Notes: generated by a model not told the origin, from the letters alone. A stretch of 15,580 nt of DNA from an uncultured Collinsella sp. (GCA_900542235.1 UQNB01000046.1:1-15580); one strand, 5' to 3'; positions 1-7,572 are shown, counted from the first letter of the stretch. Numbers and translations: made by a program.

Positions 1-2386
1 CGCGGTCGCAGAGCGTGCCGAGCGTCTTGAAATCGTAGCCGTCGAAGTAGGCGTCGCCGTAGACGGCGGGCATGACGGCGGCGTAAAGCGTCTTGCCCTC
101 GGCGTGCAGCGCGGCGGAAAGCTCCGTCATAAAGGCGTTGAAGCTCTCCTTGTCCGCGGCGCGCAGACCCTCGAAGTCGATGGTCACGCCGCTGTAGGGA
201 TTGTAGCCGAGGTCGGGATACACGCGCCCCAGCTCCGCCATGATCTCTTCGCTGTAAGCAAAGTTCTCCTGCGTACTGGTCGATCGATCCTCGCGGTAGA
301 TGCGGCTCTCGTCCACGCCGTGGGCGATGAGCCAGTCGGCGAGCTCGGGGTTCTTGGGCAGTGCCGGCCCGTGTAAGTACGTGCCGATGACTCCCTTGTG
401 GATGAGGCCCTCAAAGCCATCGTCGCCGTTGTTGCCGGTGCCCACGACGACGGACGTTCCGAGCGGCGTCGCCTCTGCGTCGAGCAGGGTGCGGCCGCCG
501 TGGTTCTCGAATCCCACAAAGGGCTCGGGTGCCAGGTCGGTCTTGACGGCGACGTTGCCGATCAGGCGGTCGGAGCCGCGCACTGTCTCGGCGGCAATGA
601 CGCCCAGACCCTCGATGCGATCCTCGCCCATATAGTACGAACGGCCGAGCAGCTGATAGCTGCCGCAGATGGCAAGCAGTGAGCCGCCATCCTCAACATA
701 GGCCGCGACCTTGTCTTTTTGGGCGAGCAACTCGTGTGCCACGGCTAGCTGGTCGCGGTCGGAGCCGCCACCCATCATGACGATATCGGCATCGGTCAAA
801 TCAAGCGTCTCGCCCATACGGACCTCGTCTACACGCACGGGAATGCCACGCCAGGCGCAGCGGCGCTCGAGCGCGATAACATTGCCGCCGTCACCGTAGA
901 GGTTAAGGGCATCGGGATACAGGTAGACGATGCGCAGGGGACGCGAAAGCTCGACCGGCGCGATGCCGACAGGAAGAGCGCTGCCGTCGGCACGGACTAC
1001 GGCGCGGGCAGCAACCGTGGCTGCATCGGCACCCTTCAGCCCGTCGAGTTCTTTGACCAGCGGCGGGAAGGCCGTGTAGTTGGCGACGGCGTAGAAGGTG
1101 TCATCGGCGGCCTCGTCTGCCACGGCACCGATCGCCTGCGCGATGTCCGAGATAATCGCGGCATCGATGCCGGCGTACTTGAGGCGTACCTGCATGTCGT
1201 GCGCGCGCGTGCCTCCGGCAAAGGCGACAAGACCCGGCGTGTCGGCGATGCGCTCGAAGTCGACATCGTAGATCCACGAGACATCGTGGCCGTCGGCATC
1301 GTTATCGTTTAGGAAGAAGGCGCAGAGCCTGCCACCTGCCGTTTTAATGGACTGGATCTGGCGATCGAAGCCCACGGGATTCTTGGCCAGGTTGGCCTCG
1401 ACGGTGCGGCCGGTAATATCCCAGCGGCCCATGCGTCCGCCGGCGGGCACGTAGGCATTAAGCGTGGGCTGCAGGTGCGCCGCGTCCACGCCCAGCTCGT
1501 GCGCCGCAAAGAAGGCGGCGGCGACGTTATAGACCATGTACAGGCCGTTGTAGCGCGTGGCGATGTGCACGGCGGGCGCGTTGGCCTCAGGTCCAAAGGC
1601 CAGGTCAAAGCCGTAGCCGTCGCAGCCGAGCTCAACGCCCGTCACGCGGCGGAGCAGCGCGGGGCGACCCCAGCCGCACGAAGGGCAATGATAGGCGCCC
1701 AGCTGTCCGTACTGCACATAGTCGTATTCCAGCGGGGCGTTGCACTGCGAGCAAAAACGCGAGTCGCTAATGCGGTCGGACTCGGTGCCCGTGGCGCCGT
1801 CGATGCCAAAGGCGATGCTCGTGTTGGGGACGCGCGCGGCGATCGAGGCGCACAGCGGATCGTCGGCGTTGTAGATGAGCGTTGTCGTCGGAGAGAGCTC
1901 CAACGCATGGGCGATGACGTCCTGGGTATGGTCGATCTCGCCGTAGCGGTCCAGCTGGTCGCGGAACAGGTTGAGCAGCACAAAGTAGGTCGGCTTGAGC
2001 TTGGGCAGGACGCGCACCGTGTAGAGCTCGTCGCACTCAAAGACGCCTACGCGCTTGCTGCTGCCGGCACGCTTAAGATTGCCGCGCGCCTCGAGCAACG
2101 CGCCCACCACGCCCGGCTCCATGTTGTTGCCAGCGCGGTTGCACACCACGGTGGCGCCGCTGGCGGCAACGGCGTCGGCGATGAGGTTGGAGGTGGTGGT
2201 CTTGCCATTAGTACCGGTGATCACCACGCTGCGGTCGACCAGGCTCGCGAGGTCGCTTAGCAGCTCGGGGTCGATCTTCATGGCGATGCGGCCGGGAAGT
2301 ACGCCGCCCTGGCGCTTAAGGACGGAGCGCAGCCCCCAGCGGGCGATATCGCTCGAGGTGCAGGCAAGAGATGAGCGGAGATTCAT
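1..2386 (-). CDS. murT-gatD: MurT lipid II amidotransferase ligase fused to GatD, continuing into DUF218-like and GH18 fragments (partial)
   Basis: One reading frame of 795 complete codons runs from ATG 2386 off the left edge; I checked it codon by codon and found no stop. AGGAA at 2394-2398 sits 7 bases before the ATG. Residues 1-455 are MurT: a Mur-ligase P-loop TGTNGKTT at 57-64, a Cys4 zinc ribbon (C212, C215, C234, C237) and a DUF1727-type C-terminal part. Residues from about 483 are GatD, with nucleophile C574 in LAICGSYQ and H672 in GTYLHGP. In known systems MurT/GatD is a cytoplasmic two-protein complex that uses glutamine and ATP to amidate the D-glutamate of lipid II. Here the two are fused. 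GatD appears to lose its usual C-terminal tail near residue 690. Residues 690-719 (RIYREDRSTSTQEN) match the end of a DUF218 motif, and from about 720 the frame reads as a GH18 domain (GVTIDFEGL, D737 and E739). MurT and GatD are secure; the tail may be a chimeric join. Confidence 0.85.
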   Translation of the reverse strand, partial: MNLRSSLACTSSDIARWGLRSVLKRQGGVLPGRIAMKIDPELLSDLASLVDRSVVITGTNGKTTTSNLIADAVAASGATVVCNRAGNNMEPGVVGALLEARGNLKRAGSSKRVGVFECDELYTVRVLPKLKPTYFVLLNLFRDQLDRYGEIDHTQDVIAHALELSPTTTLIYNADDPLCASIAARVPNTSIAFGIDGATGTESDRISDSRFCSQCNAPLEYDYVQYGQLGAYHCPSCGWGRPALLRRVTGVELGCDGYGFDLAFGPEANAPAVHIATRYNGLYMVYNVAAAFFAAHELGVDAAHLQPTLNAYVPAGGRMGRWDITGRTVEANLAKNPVGFDRQIQSIKTAGGRLCAFFLNDNDADGHDVSWIYDVDFERIADTPGLVAFAGGTRAHDMQVRLKYAGIDAAIISDIAQAIGAVADEAADDTFYAVANYTAFPPLVKELDGLKGADAATVAARAVVRADGSALPVGIAPVELSRPLRIVYLYPDALNLYGDGGNVIALERRCAWRGIPVRVDEVRMGETLDLTDADIVMMGGGSDRDQLAVAHELLAQKDKVAAYVEDGGSLLAICGSYQLLGRSYYMGEDRIEGLGVIAAETVRGSDRLIGNVAVKTDLAPEPFVGFENHGGRTLLDAEATPLGTSVVVGTGNNGDDGFEGLIHKGVIGTYLHGPALPKNPELADWLIAHGVDESRIYREDRSTSTQENFAYSEEIMAELGRVYPDLGYNPYSGVTIDFEGLRAADKESFNAFMTELSAALHAEGKTLYAAVMPAVYGDAYFDGYDFKTLGTLCDR

Positions 2387-2431
2387 GAAACCGTTCCTAA
2401 CGTAAACGATATGGTCGGGTCGAGTGCGTCA

Positions 2432-3475
2432 CTAAAAACCGTAGCGGCGCGCAAATTCCTGGGCAAGCTGCGACACGTCTTCGCAGGCATTGGCCCAGGG
2501 GGCAAAGTCGGGAGTGTCCGAGATAATGCCGTCCGCTTCCCAAACGGCCTGGTGTGAAAGATCCCAGGGATCGCGTGGCTCGGGCCGGCAGGGAAGGTAC
2601 GGTGTCTGGTACATGGGATTCAGCAAGAAGAATGCGCCACCCTCGCAGCGGTTAGCGAACTCACGCAGCGCACGCGCCGCCGGACGCATCTTGTTCGTTT
2701 TGAACAGCAAGATCGTGCGGGCGAGTAGGTACCAGGGAGAGTTCTCGAGGGCATCGGCCCCCACCTGTTCCTCGAGCTGGTGAGCCAGGGCAAAAAAGCC
2801 GTCCTGGTCTTCCAGGCGAGCAAGGGCGAGCAACACGGTGCCGGCAGCTCGGGTGGGATAGCCTTCTGCCTTAAGGACGCGGCGGGCGTAGTTGGCGGCA
2901 GCGCGGTAGCGGGCGCTCGCCATGCACAGCTGCGAGATGGCCTCGAGCGTGTGGAGCCACCCGATAAGTGCCGGCTCGCTCACGGTGAGATCTGACGCCG
3001 TCACACCGTCCGTCAAAACCTTGTTGGCCCAGTAGTGTGGGGCCTCCATATCGAACCCGGGCACGCTTTGTTGGAGGTAATCGGCCGTGGTTGCCTCGAG
3101 CTTCATCAGGTCGCCCAGGCAGGCGTCAACGGGCGTGTCGGCCAGGATGATGGCGAGCAGCTGTGCGTCGATGGCCAGCCCATCGACGCGGACGATCTTG
3201 AGCAGCTCATCGCGCATGTCGTCGAACAGGCGATTGCGCGTCTGCTCAAACTCCTCGTCGCTGCCCATGTCCTCGATTCGATGGAGCTCGTCGAGCAGGT
3301 GGCGATGAACACCGGCATAGGACAGCAGTGCCTGGGCATGCTCGGCCTGCGCATACTTTTGAGGATTCGCGCTAATGTCGTTATGGACAAGCTCGCGTGC
3401 TGCATCGGTGAGCTCGGGGTGCGACGCCAGATAGGTGCGCTCCAGGTAGGCGGGGATGTAGACGCTCGGATCCAT
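2432..3475 (-). CDS. Hypothetical TPR-like helical repeat protein, second of a related pair
   Basis: This 347-residue protein of unknown function has no signal peptide or membrane segment, so it is probably cytoplasmic. It is rich in Ala, Leu and Glu and looks all-helical. A middle section (about 165-225, around SARYRAAANYARRVLKAEG) has the spacing of a tetratricopeptide hairpin. Another helical pair follows near SPWYLLARTILLF. The C-terminus has PDFAPWANACEDVSQL, which parallels NASFAAWIVTNDIV in the upstream neighbour, so the two look like diverged paralogues. Its ATG (3475-3473) overlaps the upstream TAA (3477-3475) by one base, indicating translational coupling. It ends 45 bases before the murT-gatD start, so all three are likely co-transcribed. 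I cannot name a function; a scaffold or partner-binding role is only inference from the repeat architecture. Confidence 0.75.
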   Translation of the reverse strand: MDPSVYIPAYLERTYLASHPELTDAARELVHNDISANPQKYAQAEHAQALLSYAGVHRHLLDELHRIEDMGSDEEFEQTRNRLFDDMRDELLKIVRVDGLAIDAQLLAIILADTPVDACLGDLMKLEATTADYLQQSVPGFDMEAPHYWANKVLTDGVTASDLTVSEPALIGWLHTLEAISQLCMASARYRAAANYARRVLKAEGYPTRAAGTVLLALARLEDQDGFFALAHQLEEQVGADALENSPWYLLARTILLFKTNKMRPAARALREFANRCEGGAFFLLNPMYQTPYLPCRPEPRDPWDLSHQAVWEADGIISDTPDFAPWANACEDVSQLAQEFARRYGF

Positions 3476-4551
3476 TAGAGGTCCCCTCCCTTAAATGGAA
3501 GCCCCTGCTCGGCCGCGCGCAGGATGCGCTCGTCGATCTGGGAGCGCACGATGTCGTTGGTGACGATCCAGGCGGCAAAGCTGGCGTTGTCGGGGGCGCC
3601 CAGGCCCTCCTGCAGTACCGGCGTCGCCTCGGACAGCGCAAGGACAAGCTCGTCGGTGGAGCCTGCACCCACGTTGACGCGGGCATAGACGCCATCGGGA
3701 AACTCGGTTTGGAAGTAGAGCGCCTCGGCTGCGTGCGGACACGAGCGCGCAAGGATGCGCAAGTAGTGCTCGGCGCCCTCGTAGTCCAGCTCGCGCCAAG
3801 CAGCGCTCATCAGCGCGATGAGCGTCCATGGGTCCAAGTCACGCTCCGCATCTTTGGGGCGGCGGCGCAGCGGGGTATTCGCGAGGTACGGCACGGAGTG
3901 AGCGGAGCGAAAGCGCTTGAGCTCCTCGGCGGGGTATTCGAGTTTTGCCATGGCGAGCATCGCGGTGTGGCGGACACCAGCGGGGTCGTTGGGCGCAAAG
4001 TCCAAGCTGCGATTTGCGGCTTCGAGCGACATGCGATAGCGGCCGCTAATGAGGGCGCGCGATGCCAAGGCGGCAAGCCAGCGCAGATAGGGGCGGCGCG
4101 TGAGGTCGCCAGCGGCCTCGCGCTCGTAGGGGTCCTGAGCCGAGGCGATCTTGAGCGCCAGGTCATGCTCGACTTCATCGCACTTGGACACCAGGTACTG
4201 TACGTATTCCTCGTTGGATTCGGCGGTGAGCGCCGTCAGCATGCGCTGGGCATCCCAGTTGGCCGGATCGAGCGCGGCTGCCTCGCGGAGCATGTTCTCG
4301 GCTGCGGCTTCTTCTTGCTCTGCCTGGGCGTCGTCGGGGATAAAGGGGATGCGGTAGTCGACAGCCTCGACCACCTTGGCAATGAGGTGCCCGGCACGGT
4401 CGCAGTCGTGCACGATGAGCGGTGCAGGGTTGCGGGTGAATTGTTCCATCAGACGCTCTACGGCGGCACCGTCGGTGAGCGGGATATTGTCGCGGCGCAA
4501 GGCCTCAAGAACGAGGCGATGGCAATCCTCTTGAATGGGATCGAATGCCAT
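3475..4551 (-). CDS. Hypothetical TPR/ST7-like helical repeat protein, first gene of the operon
   Basis: This is a 358-residue soluble protein of unknown function. I chose the ATG at 4551 because AAAGGAGG (4556-4563) lies four bases upstream. The frame is open ten codons further, to an ATG at 4581, but that site lacks a ribosome site. The middle (about 145-215) has PYLRWLAALASRALISGRY followed by a helix ending NRSLDFAPNDPAGVRH. This pattern (helix, GRY turn, helix, PNDxxGVR) is typical of bacterial TPR proteins resembling the ST7 family. The N-terminal quarter contains an acidic Glu/Ala-rich helix (AEQEEAAAENMLREAAALDP). It heads the minus-strand operon, is coupled by a 1-base overlap to a paralogue, and precedes murT-gatD. 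A link to cell-wall amidation rests on position alone. Confidence 0.78.
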   Translation of the reverse strand: MAFDPIQEDCHRLVLEALRRDNIPLTDGAAVERLMEQFTRNPAPLIVHDCDRAGHLIAKVVEAVDYRIPFIPDDAQAEQEEAAAENMLREAAALDPANWDAQRMLTALTAESNEEYVQYLVSKCDEVEHDLALKIASAQDPYEREAAGDLTRRPYLRWLAALASRALISGRYRMSLEAANRSLDFAPNDPAGVRHTAMLAMAKLEYPAEELKRFRSAHSVPYLANTPLRRRPKDAERDLDPWTLIALMSAAWRELDYEGAEHYLRILARSCPHAAEALYFQTEFPDGVYARVNVGAGSTDELVLALSEATPVLQEGLGAPDNASFAAWIVTNDIVRSQIDERILRAAEQGLPFKGGDL

Positions 4552-4588
4552 GGGGCCTCCTTTGCTGCGGTTAGGGTTCAAATGTCTC

Positions 4589-4594
4589 TATATA
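4589..4594 (-). promoter_or_regulatory. Candidate -10 box for the minus-strand operon
   Basis: TATATA lies about 38 bases upstream of the ATG at 4551, which would place the transcript start near 4580 and give a leader of about 30 bases that includes the AAAGGAGG site. No convincing -35 hexamer is visible 16-18 bases upstream. The call rests on the AT-rich hexamer in an otherwise GC-rich setting and on its position. Confidence 0.35.
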
Positions 4595-5051
4595 AGGTTC
4601 TAGTTTACCCGCATGTGGCACACCGGGGGTGCCGCACTTGGACTTGCACCTTTGCACCACGAAGACGGATGTCGCACAAATGTCGGCACCTTGGACGACC
4701 GAGTGGTATCACGGTGCCGCAAACGGTCGATTTTTGGCGGCGAACGGGGCACATTTTGGAGGAGCACCGTCCTGCCCGGGATATGTGGTCAACCTTGATA
4801 AAACGTTTGCCCAGCTTGGGGGTATGGATGCTGCACAAGGGTCTTCAGGGATAGAAAAAACGTTTCATCATTGGTAACTTTGGATGAATAACTGACCAAC
4901 CAGAACGGTAAAATAGTGTTTGTCTGAGCGTTGAGACGTTTAGACATCGCGCATTGTCATCGCCGGCAACGCGCAAACCGGTCCTAACGGAGCCAATTGG
5001 GTGCTCCGTTATATACGCAAGTCTAAGAGGGGCTTGTTTAGGAGGCACAGT
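4595..5051. other. Long divergent intergenic region, no credible gene
   Basis: About 450 bases separate the minus-strand operon from the alcohol dehydrogenase gene. The left part (about 4620-4790) is a low-complexity-looking stretch with GGTGCCG at 4628 and 4713 and its reverse complement at 4684. A Cys/Arg-rich 77-codon open frame there (4605-4838, minus) has no ribosome site and does not read like a protein. The right part holds two perfect AAACGTTT sites (4801-4808, 4858-4865), an AT-rich hexamer TAAAAT (4909-4914) and a strong inverted repeat next to the dehydrogenase gene. It probably carries the control region of the adh gene, but I could not fix a full promoter. Confidence 0.6.
4985..5011 (+). 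promoter_or_regulatory. Perfect 9-bp inverted repeat in the adh leader
   Basis: TAACGGAGC (4985-4993) and GCTCCGTTA (5003-5011) are exact complements around a 9-base loop. The structure ends 28 bases before the AGGAGG of the alcohol dehydrogenase gene and is not followed by a T tract, so it is not a standard terminator. It may be a repressor operator or a leader RNA hairpin. The bases do not match the Rex consensus. Confidence 0.5.
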
Positions 5052-6275
5052 ATGGGACGTTTTACCAATCCTCGCGATCTGTACTTTGGTGAGGGCGCTC
5101 GCCACGAGGTGAAGAACCTCAAGGGCAAGAAGGCCATCATCGTTTCTGGCGGCAGCTCTATGCGCCGCGGCGGGTTCCTGCAGGACGTCGAGAACGACCT
5201 TAAGGAAGGCGGTTTCGAGGTCAAGCTGTTCGAGGGCGTCGAGTCCGACCCGTCCATCGAGACGGTCATGAAGGGCGCCGAGGCCATGCGCGAGTTCGAG
5301 CCCGACTGGATTATCGCCATCGGTGGCGGCTCGCCCATCGATGCCGCTAAGGCCATGTGGGTCTTCTACGAGTATCCCGAGGAGTCCTTCGATAACATCA
5401 TCCAGCCGTTCAGCTTCCCCGAGCTGCGTCAGAAGGCTCATTTCTGCGCCATCTCCTCTACCTCCGGCACCGCTACCGAGGTCACCGCGTTCTCCGTCAT
5501 TACCGACTACGCCAAGGGCATCAAGTACCCGCTGGCCGACTTCAACATCACCCCTGATGTCGCCATCGTCGACCCCGAGCTCACCTACACCATGCCCGCC
5601 AAGCTGTGCGCTCACACCGGCATGGATGCTCTGACCCACTGCATGGAGGCCTACGTTTCCACCTGCGCCTCTATGTTCACCGACGCCAACGCCCTGCACG
5701 GCATCCGCGAGATCGTCGAGTGGCTGCCCAAGTCCTATGCTGGCGACCATGAGGCCCGTCAGCACATGCACGAGGCTCAGTGCATCGCCGGTATCGCCTT
5801 CTCCTCGGGCCTGCTCGGCATCGTTCACTCTATGGCTCACAAGACCGGTGCTGCCTTCGAGAACGGCCACATCATCCACGGTGCCGCTAACGCCATGTAC
5901 CTGGGCAAGGTCATCCAGTGGAACTCCAAGGACCCGCGTGCTGCTGAGCGTTACGCTTACGTGGCCAAGGAGATCCTGCACCTTCCCGGCGAGACCAACG
6001 AGGAGCTCATCGCTGCGCTCGTCCAGAAGATTCGCGATCTCAACGACCAGCTCAACATTCCGCAGTCCATCAAGGATTACGCGAATGGTGGCGTGAAGGT
6101 CGACGCCGAGAACCCGCAGATGGTTTCCGAGGAGGAGTTCCTCGCCAAGCTGCCCGAGATCGCTGCGAACGCCGAGACCGACGCCTGCACGCCCGAGAAC
6201 CCGCGTGAGACCAAGGCTGCCGACTTCGAGAAGATCCTCAAGGCCTGCTACTACGACACCGACATCGATTTCTAA
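5052..6275 (+). CDS. Iron-containing alcohol dehydrogenase
   Basis: This 407-residue cytoplasmic enzyme belongs to the group III metal-dependent family (FucO/butanol dehydrogenase type), which interconverts alcohols and aldehydes or ketones with NAD(P)(H). The ATG at 5052 follows AGGAGG (5040-5045) with a 6-base spacer; the frame is open to a GTG at 5001, which has no such site. The nucleotide-binding motif GGGSPID is at 91-97. Probable metal ligands are D192 and H196 (GMDALTHC), H259 (GIVHSMAH) and a His in the NGHIIHG segment (H273 or H276). The sequence MAHKTGAAF followed by HGAANAMYL places it among the anaerobe alcohol dehydrogenases used to reduce aldehydes in fermentation. The exact substrate cannot be read from the sequence. 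A terminator follows, so it is probably its own transcript, although two related dehydrogenases lie directly downstream. Confidence 0.93.
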   Translation: MGRFTNPRDLYFGEGARHEVKNLKGKKAIIVSGGSSMRRGGFLQDVENDLKEGGFEVKLFEGVESDPSIETVMKGAEAMREFEPDWIIAIGGGSPIDAAKAMWVFYEYPEESFDNIIQPFSFPELRQKAHFCAISSTSGTATEVTAFSVITDYAKGIKYPLADFNITPDVAIVDPELTYTMPAKLCAHTGMDALTHCMEAYVSTCASMFTDANALHGIREIVEWLPKSYAGDHEARQHMHEAQCIAGIAFSSGLLGIVHSMAHKTGAAFENGHIIHGAANAMYLGKVIQWNSKDPRAAERYAYVAKEILHLPGETNEELIAALVQKIRDLNDQLNIPQSIKDYANGGVKVDAENPQMVSEEEFLAKLPEIAANAETDACTPENPRETKAADFEKILKACYYDTDIDF

Positions 6276-6297
6276 TCGACTCTTGTTATCGTAACGA

Positions 6298-6340
6298 GGG
6301 GCTCCGCACGTATCTGTACGGAGCCCCTTTCTTTTTTCTT
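6298..6340 (+). terminator. Rho-independent terminator after the alcohol dehydrogenase gene
   Basis: GGGGCTCCG (6298-6306) pairs perfectly with CGGAGCCCC (6319-6327) across a 12-base loop, and a T-rich tract (TTTCTTTTTTCTTTT) follows. It lies about 20 bases after the adh stop and only about 20 bases before the gldA start, so it could also act as a partial terminator controlling read-through into gldA. Confidence 0.85.
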
Positions 6341-6358
6341 TTAGAGAATGGGATAGTT

Positions 6359-7459
6359 ATGGCTGCAATTTTCAATAGCCCCAGCAAGTACATCCAGGGT
6401 CCGGATGAGCTCGCCAAGCTCGGCTCCTATGTCGAGCCGCTCGGCGCTAAGGCCCTCGTCATCGTGACGCCTTCGGGCAAGAAGCGCGTCGGTGCCAAGA
6501 TCGAGGGCGGCTTTGCCGAGGCTAAGGCCGAGCTGCTGTTTGAGGACTTTAACGGCGAGTGCTCCAAGGGCGAGGTCGATCGCCTGGTTGCGCTCGCTCG
6601 CGACAACGGTTGCGACATCATCGTCGGCGTCGGTGGCGGCAAGATCCTCGACACCGCGAAGGCCGTCGCCTATTACCTGGAGTCCCCGGTTATCATTTGC
6701 CCCACCATTGCTTCGACCGATGCCCCGTGTTCGGCGCTTTCGGTGCTCTACACCGACGATGGCCAGTTCGATAAATATCTCTTCCTTAAGGCAAACCCCA
6801 ACATTGTCCTGATGGATACGACGGTTATCGCGGCGAGCCCGGTGCGCCTGACGGTTTCCGGTATGGGCGATGCGCTCGCAACCTACTTCGAGGCCCAGGC
6901 AACGCACGATGCCGACGGTGGCACCTGCGCTGGCGGCAAGGGCGGCATGGCCGGTCTGGCGCTCGCCAAGCTCTGCTACGAGACGCTTATGGCCGATGGC
7001 GTCAAGGCCAAGGTCGCGCTGGAGAAGGGTGCGCTCACGCCTGCCGTCGAGCATATCATCGAGGCCAATACGCTGCTTTCGGGCATTGGCTTTGAGAGCT
7101 CGGGCCTTGCTGCTGCTCATGCCATCCACAATGGCCTGACGATGCTGCCCGAGTGCCACGGCATGTATCACGGCGAGAAGGTCGCCTTTGGCACCATCGT
7201 CCAGCTGGTACTCGAGGATGCTCCGACTGAGAAACTCGAGGAAGTCTTGGGCTTCTGCATTGAGCTGGGCCTGCCGGTCACGATGAAGGAGCTTGGCGTT
7301 GCCGAGGTTACGCGCGAGCAGGCCATGGTCGTTGCCGAGGCCGCTTGCGCGCCCGAGGACACCATGTGCAACATGCCGTTTGAGGTGACGCCCGAGATGG
7401 TCGCAAACGCCATCCTGGGTGCCGACGCTCTGGGCCACTACTATCTCATGGATGAGTAA
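6359..7459 (+). CDS. gldA: Glycerol dehydrogenase
   Basis: This 366-residue cytoplasmic NAD-dependent enzyme oxidises glycerol to dihydroxyacetone. Length and motifs match GldA throughout. The NAD loop GVGGGKILDTAK is near 93-104. The substrate-binding D121 sits in ASTDAPCS. The zinc ligands D171 (GMGDAL), H254 (AAAHAIHNG) and H271 (MYHGEK) fall at exactly the positions known for the Escherichia coli enzyme. The start ATG 6359 has only a weak upstream purine stretch (AGAGAATGGGATAG), and it lies just behind the T tract of the adh terminator, so expression may depend on read-through or on a promoter inside that short gap. A terminator follows the gene. The neighbours are a second GldA-like gene and an alcohol dehydrogenase, suggesting a redox module for glycerol or diol use. 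Confidence 0.95.
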   Translation: MAAIFNSPSKYIQGPDELAKLGSYVEPLGAKALVIVTPSGKKRVGAKIEGGFAEAKAELLFEDFNGECSKGEVDRLVALARDNGCDIIVGVGGGKILDTAKAVAYYLESPVIICPTIASTDAPCSALSVLYTDDGQFDKYLFLKANPNIVLMDTTVIAASPVRLTVSGMGDALATYFEAQATHDADGGTCAGGKGGMAGLALAKLCYETLMADGVKAKVALEKGALTPAVEHIIEANTLLSGIGFESSGLAAAHAIHNGLTMLPECHGMYHGEKVAFGTIVQLVLEDAPTEKLEEVLGFCIELGLPVTMKELGVAEVTREQAMVVAEAACAPEDTMCNMPFEVTPEMVANAILGADALGHYYLMDE

Positions 7460-7473
7460 ATCAAGCTAAGGAA

Positions 7474-7507
7474 GGGGCAAAGCAAGCAGATGGCTTTGCC
7501 CCTTTTT
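7474..7507 (+). terminator. Rho-independent terminator after gldA
   Basis: GGGGCAAAGC (7474-7483) pairs perfectly with GCTTTGCCCC (7493-7502) across a 9-base loop, followed by TTTTT (7503-7507). It begins 14 bases after the gldA stop and precedes the second dehydrogenase by about 65 bases. Confidence 0.85.
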
Positions 7508-7511
7508 GCTA

Positions 7512-7542
7512 TGGTGCAAAGGGGTCAGGTTGCTTTGCACCA
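7512..7542 (+). promoter_or_regulatory. Second 10-bp inverted repeat in the leader of the gldA paralogue
   Basis: TGGTGCAAAG (7512-7521) and CTTTGCACCA (7533-7542) are exact complements with an 11-base loop and no T tract. Part of its left arm and loop (GCAAAGGGG, 7516-7524) can instead pair with CCCCTTTTTGC (7499-7509), the 3' arm of the preceding terminator plus its T run, with two bulged bases. An alternative, read-through-permitting fold is therefore possible. It could equally be a protein operator. Confidence 0.45.
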
Positions 7543-7572
7543 ATTGTTGTTGATGAAAGGGCGGATTCTCGT

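Noticed and set aside
1475..2260. 261-codon plus-strand frame over murT
   Set aside because: It uses the exact complementary codons of MurT, whose P-loop and zinc-ribbon cysteines are intact; no independent evidence supports it.
4605..4838. 77-codon minus-strand frame in the 500-base intergenic region
   Set aside because: There is no ribosome site, the product is rich in Cys/Arg with no motif, and the DNA looks like intergenic repeat.
3709..4854. 381-codon plus-strand frame over the first TPR-like gene
   Set aside because: It overlaps a minus-strand gene with an excellent ribosome site and helix-repeat motifs, and extends into non-coding DNA.
4845..5981. 378-codon open frame antisense to the alcohol dehydrogenase gene
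   Set aside because: It lies opposite a gene with all family motifs. Its product is low-complexity and Gly/Val/Asp-rich, as expected for a shadow frame.
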